A stretch of DNA of 64,000 nt from 73-13 sp035556075 (GTDB lineage: Bacteria > Actinomycetota > Actinomycetes > Actinomycetales > Microbacteriaceae), in NCBI GenBank assembly GCA_035556075.1, contig DATMFQ010000012.1:1-64000 (forward strand). Reading direction: 5' to 3'. Shown one piece after another: positions 61,800-64,000 of this stretch. The notes under the pieces are model-generated. The model saw only the letters and a list, made by a program, of their open reading frames with translations. It was not told the DNA's origin and made no database searches. Positions within the stretch are counted from its first letter, which is position 1. Each line of letters starts with the position of its first letter. The translations under genes were made by a program, and so were the position numbers.

Positions 61800-62504
61800 A
61801 TGCGATGGAGCTGGCCGTTTCTCATCTATCCGCCGGTCGTGCTCCTCCATCTGGGGCTGCTCGCGGTGGGTGCCTCGGGCGCGCCCGTCACAAAGGCGCT
61901 GCTCATGCCGGCGCTGCTGCTGGCGGTCGTGCTCACCGTCGGCGTCACGGCCCGACCCGAGCTCTTCCGCGCGGATGCGACGGGGGCCGCGCGCGGGCGC
62001 GTCCTCGCCGTGGCGCTCCTGCTCGCGCTCGGCATCGTCGCGTCCTGGTTCGGTGACATCCTGCTCGGCCCCTACTTCGTCGTGGGGCTCGCGAGCTTCG
62101 GGGTCGCGCACCTGCTGTTCATCGCGGCGTTCAATGGTCCGGCCGCCGCCCGGCGGCTCCCGGGGTGGACGCTCGCCTACGTGCCGCTCCTCGCACTCGC
62201 GCTCGTGCTCCTCTGGCCGCACCTCGGTGAGCTTCGTGTCGTGGTGGCCGGCTACGGCATCGTCCTCGCACTCACGGCGATGACCGCGGCGCGGGTGAGC
62301 GGGCTGACGGCGCTCGGCGGTGGGTTGTTCCTCGCCAGCGACACGCTCCTGGCCTTCCGGCTCTTCCAACCCGGCTTTGTCGAGGCGTTCCCCGACCCGT
62401 GGCAGGACCTGCTCATCATGGTGCTGTACTGCGCGGGCGAGGGACTCATTGCCCTCGGCGTGCTGCGCCGCCTCGCGGATCGGTCGGCGGCGCCAGCGGT
62501 GTAG
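61800..62504 (+). CDS. Lysoplasmalogenase-like membrane protein (YhhN family), copy 1
   Basis: A 234-residue protein with about eight hydrophobic helices, of the YhhN/TMEM86 family, whose known members cleave the vinyl-ether bond of lysoplasmalogens. SWFGDILLG and the end LYCAGEGLIALGVLRR are typical; FPDPWQDLLIMVLYCAGEG recurs almost unchanged in copy 2 (62965). The stop codon overlaps the rpsO -10 box. Confidence 0.83.
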   Translation: MRWSWPFLIYPPVVLLHLGLLAVGASGAPVTKALLMPALLLAVVLTVGVTARPELFRADATGAARGRVLAVALLLALGIVASWFGDILLGPYFVVGLASFGVAHLLFIAAFNGPAAARRLPGWTLAYVPLLALALVLLWPHLGELRVVVAGYGIVLALTAMTAARVSGLTALGGGLFLASDTLLAFRLFQPGFVEAFPDPWQDLLIMVLYCAGEGLIALGVLRRLADRSAAPAV

Positions 62505-62507
62505 ACT
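62502..62507 (+). promoter_or_regulatory. -10 box TAGACT of rpsO
   Basis: TAGACT overlaps the stop codon of the upstream gene and gives an rpsO leader of about 83 bases. Confidence 0.6.
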
Positions 62508-62543
62508 GCTTCGGTTGCCGTGTACCGGCCGCGGATCAAGAGC

Positions 62544-62565
62544 GCCTGAGCATGCCGGCTCAGGC
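62544..62565 (+). promoter_or_regulatory. Stem-loop in the rpsO leader
   Basis: GCCTGAGC-atgccg-GCTCAGGC, an 8-bp perfect stem 31 bases before the rpsO start. S15 represses its own mRNA through leader structures in several bacteria, each different; this is a candidate site. Confidence 0.5.
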
Positions 62566-62596
62566 ACCGCGCAGCGAGAGGAAGGGGAGCCGCCCT

Positions 62597-62866
62597 ATGG
62601 CTCTGGACGCCGACATCAAGAAGGCCATCATCGACGAGTACGCCACCCACCCGGGCGACACCGGCTCCCCCGAGGTGCAGGTCGCGTTGCTGTCGAAGCG
62701 CATCAAGGACCTCACCGAGCACCTCAAGTCGCACAAGCACGACCACCACTCCCGTCGTGGCCTGCTGCTGCTCGTCGGTCAGCGTCGCCGCCTCCTCGGG
62801 TACCTCCAGGACATCGACATCACGCGCTACCGCACGCTCATCGAGCGCCTGGGCCTGCGCCGCTGA
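62597..62866 (+). CDS. rpsO: 30S ribosomal protein S15
   Basis: An 89-residue S15, a primary 16S rRNA-binding protein. HPGDTGSPEVQVALLSKRI, HLKSHKHDHHSRRGLLLLV and RRRLLGYLQ are invariant family segments. ATG 62597 is preceded by AGGGGAG. The pnp gene that often follows rpsO is not present; a terminator and a second YhhN gene follow. Confidence 0.97.
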   Translation: MALDADIKKAIIDEYATHPGDTGSPEVQVALLSKRIKDLTEHLKSHKHDHHSRRGLLLLVGQRRRLLGYLQDIDITRYRTLIERLGLRR

Positions 62867-62890
62867 GCCCAGCCGCCCGCGAGGCTGTCG

Positions 62891-62924
62891 CGAAGGCCGT
62901 CACCTAAGCGGGTGGCGGCCTTCG
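62891..62924 (+). terminator. rpsO terminator hairpin
   Basis: CGAAGGCCGTCACC pairs with GGTGGCGGCCTTCG (one G-T pair) around TAAGCG, 24 bases after the rpsO stop. Confidence 0.75.
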
Positions 62925-62952
62925 GCATCTCCGCGATGTCGGTGCCCGGGGT

Positions 62953-62958
62953 TAGCAT
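62953..62958 (+). promoter_or_regulatory. -10 box TAGCAT of the second yhhN-like gene
   Basis: Ends 6 bases before GTG 62965; leaderless transcript predicted. Confidence 0.55.
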
Positions 62959-62964
62959 CCTCGC

Positions 62965-63675
62965 GTGCGGAAGTTTTGGCCCCTCGGGGCCTTCCTCGTC
63001 ATCGTGGTGATCCATCACGTCCTCCTTGGGGTGCAGGCCTACTCGCTGGTGACGAAGGGGCTGCTCATGGGCACCCTCCTGCTCGGGGTGCTCACGGTCG
63101 GTCTGGTGACCGACCGTGAGCTGTTGGCGACGCGGCGCGTGCGCTACGCATTCGTCCTGCTGTGCGGTGGGATCGCGCTGTCGCTCGCGGGTGACCTCGG
63201 GATCGTCGTGTCGCTCGAGTTCGGCATGATCTGGTTCGTGCTCGCGCTCGCGGTGTATATCGGGATGCTCGTGGGGCCCGCGCGGGCACGGTCGCTGTCT
63301 TGGTGGGCGATCCCGTACGGGCTGTGCTACTCGCCGATCATCGCGCTCCTGTGGGTGCACCTCGGCGAGCGGGGCCCGCTCATCGCCTTCTATGGCCTGC
63401 TGCTGATGCTGTTGGCCGTGGTGGCGACGATGGTCGGGCGCGTCGCGGCGCTGGGGGGCTTGGTGTTCCTCGTGGCGGAGGGGCTGCTCGGCTTCCGGCT
63501 GTTTTGGCCGGAGGTGCTCGCCGGGTTCCCCGACCCCTGGCAGGACGTCGCGATCAGTCTGCTGTACTGCGCGGGCCAAGGACTGCTCGCGTTCGGCGTG
63601 CTGCTGCGGCTGAGCGACGAGCCCCGGCTCGCGACCGAGCGTGCCAGCCGGGTGGTGGTGCCGGTGCCGAGCTGA
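62965..63675 (+). CDS. Lysoplasmalogenase-like membrane protein (YhhN family), copy 2
   Basis: A 236-residue paralogue of the protein encoded at 61800. The two share the helix pattern, VTKxLLMxxLLL near residue 30, and the C-terminal FRLFWPEVLAGFPDPWQD / LLYCAGQGLLAFGVLLRL block. Both would be membrane enzymes or exporters of YhhN type. They flank rpsO in the same orientation, as if a tandem pair had been separated, or rpsO framed by duplication. GTG 62965 is set by the -10 box. Confidence 0.83.
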   Translation: MRKFWPLGAFLVIVVIHHVLLGVQAYSLVTKGLLMGTLLLGVLTVGLVTDRELLATRRVRYAFVLLCGGIALSLAGDLGIVVSLEFGMIWFVLALAVYIGMLVGPARARSLSWWAIPYGLCYSPIIALLWVHLGERGPLIAFYGLLLMLLAVVATMVGRVAALGGLVFLVAEGLLGFRLFWPEVLAGFPDPWQDVAISLLYCAGQGLLAFGVLLRLSDEPRLATERASRVVVPVPS

Positions 63676-63773
63676 GGGGGGTGGGAATAGTTGCGCGCTC
63701 CCCGCGTTGCACTCGACAGATCAATGCAAATGCATGAATGCGGGGGCCGCAGTCAATCACGAAAGGAATGGCG

Positions 63774-64000
63774 ATGCTCGCCACCGACACCAACCAGAGC
63801 CCGGTCCAGTTCGGCATCTTCTCCGTCTCCGACGTGACGAGGGACCCCGTCGCCGGTACGACGGTGAGCGAGGCGCAGCGCATCAAGGACTGGGTGCGGA
63901 TCGCCGTCCACGCCGAGGAGGTCGGCCTCGACGTCGTCGCGATCGGCGAGCACCACAACCCGCCATTCTTCTCATCCTCGCCGACGACGACCCTCGCGTA
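63774..64000 (+). CDS. LLM class flavin-dependent oxidoreductase (partial, N-terminus)
   Basis: The first 75 codons are in the window; the gene runs off the end. VQFGIFSVSDV, WVRIAVHAEEVGLDVVAIGEHHNPPFF and SSSPTTTLA are the opening of a bacterial luciferase-like (F420- or FMN-dependent) monooxygenase. ATG 63774 is favoured by AAAGGA about 7 bases upstream over ATG 63768, which nearly touches it. The 98-base gap before it has TTGCA (63707) and TGCAA (63725) as an inverted repeat with a 13-base spacer, a possible regulator site. Confidence 0.85.
   Translation, partial: MLATDTNQSPVQFGIFSVSDVTRDPVAGTTVSEAQRIKDWVRIAVHAEEVGLDVVAIGEHHNPPFFSSSPTTTLA

Overview
The window is high-GC (about 70% by eye) actinobacterial DNA. 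The evidence is the nusA-ylxR-infB-rbfA, truB, ribF and rpsO genes, a class II HelD-like helicase, an FHA-FtsK (EccC/EssC-like) ATPase with WXG100-like partners, strong GTG start usage, and many genes whose start codon sits 6-7 nt after a TANNNT -10 box, which implies leaderless transcripts. A member of Micrococcales is my guess; the sequence alone does not fix genus or species.

Layout. (1) 1-26.3 kb is a catabolic region. A flavin (GMC) dehydrogenase with a subunit-3-like partner and an alcohol dehydrogenase run convergent to an EthD-like protein and a metal-dependent cyclase/hydrolase. A divergent LysR regulator follows. Next is a ribose-type ABC importer operon with a lactonase, two NTF2-fold proteins and a DhaK-DhaL kinase. 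Then come a LigM/DesA-like tetrahydrofolate O-demethylase with a divergent LysR and a separate AraC regulator. Last is a long run encoding a carboxymuconolactone-decarboxylase-like protein, a beta-hydroxyacid dehydrogenase, an aldehyde dehydrogenase, an FAH-family protein, an NTF2-like protein, an extradiol dioxygenase, a second CMD-like protein and a two-subunit CoA transferase. My reading is uptake of a carbohydrate-like compound plus O-demethylation and ring cleavage of a methoxylated aromatic, ending in acyl-CoA. Genes here mostly carry Shine-Dalgarno sites and overlap or abut.

(2) 26.4-35.6 kb is core: RidA-like, ispG, proS, a lipid-anchored or membrane-anchored HEYGH peptidase-like protein, and nusA-ylxR-infB-rbfA. 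rimP is not in its usual place before nusA. (3) 35.6-44.2 kb holds mutY-panE on the minus strand and then a compact type VII secretion-like locus: one 1469-residue FHA/FtsK ATPase, two small helical partners and a helical protein with a C-terminal alpha/beta-hydrolase domain. No EccB, EccD, EccE or mycosin gene is visible. (4) 44.2-48.3 kb: truB, two small membrane proteins, ribF and a GlcD-like flavin oxidase.

(5) 48.3-52.8 kb (minus strand) is a TRAP transporter operon (dctM, dctQ, dctP) led by an NTF2-like gene and preceded by a GntR regulator gene; a 35-bp near-perfect palindrome overlaps a TATAAT box just upstream of the operon. (6) 52.9-64 kb: M20 peptidase, SNF2 ATPase, alpha/beta hydrolase, glycosyltransferase, PrsW-like protease, HelD, rpsO flanked by two lysoplasmalogenase (YhhN) paralogues, and the start of a luciferase-like monooxygenase. 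No rRNA, tRNA, CRISPR array, transposase or integrase was seen, and no stretch longer than 300 bases is without a gene.
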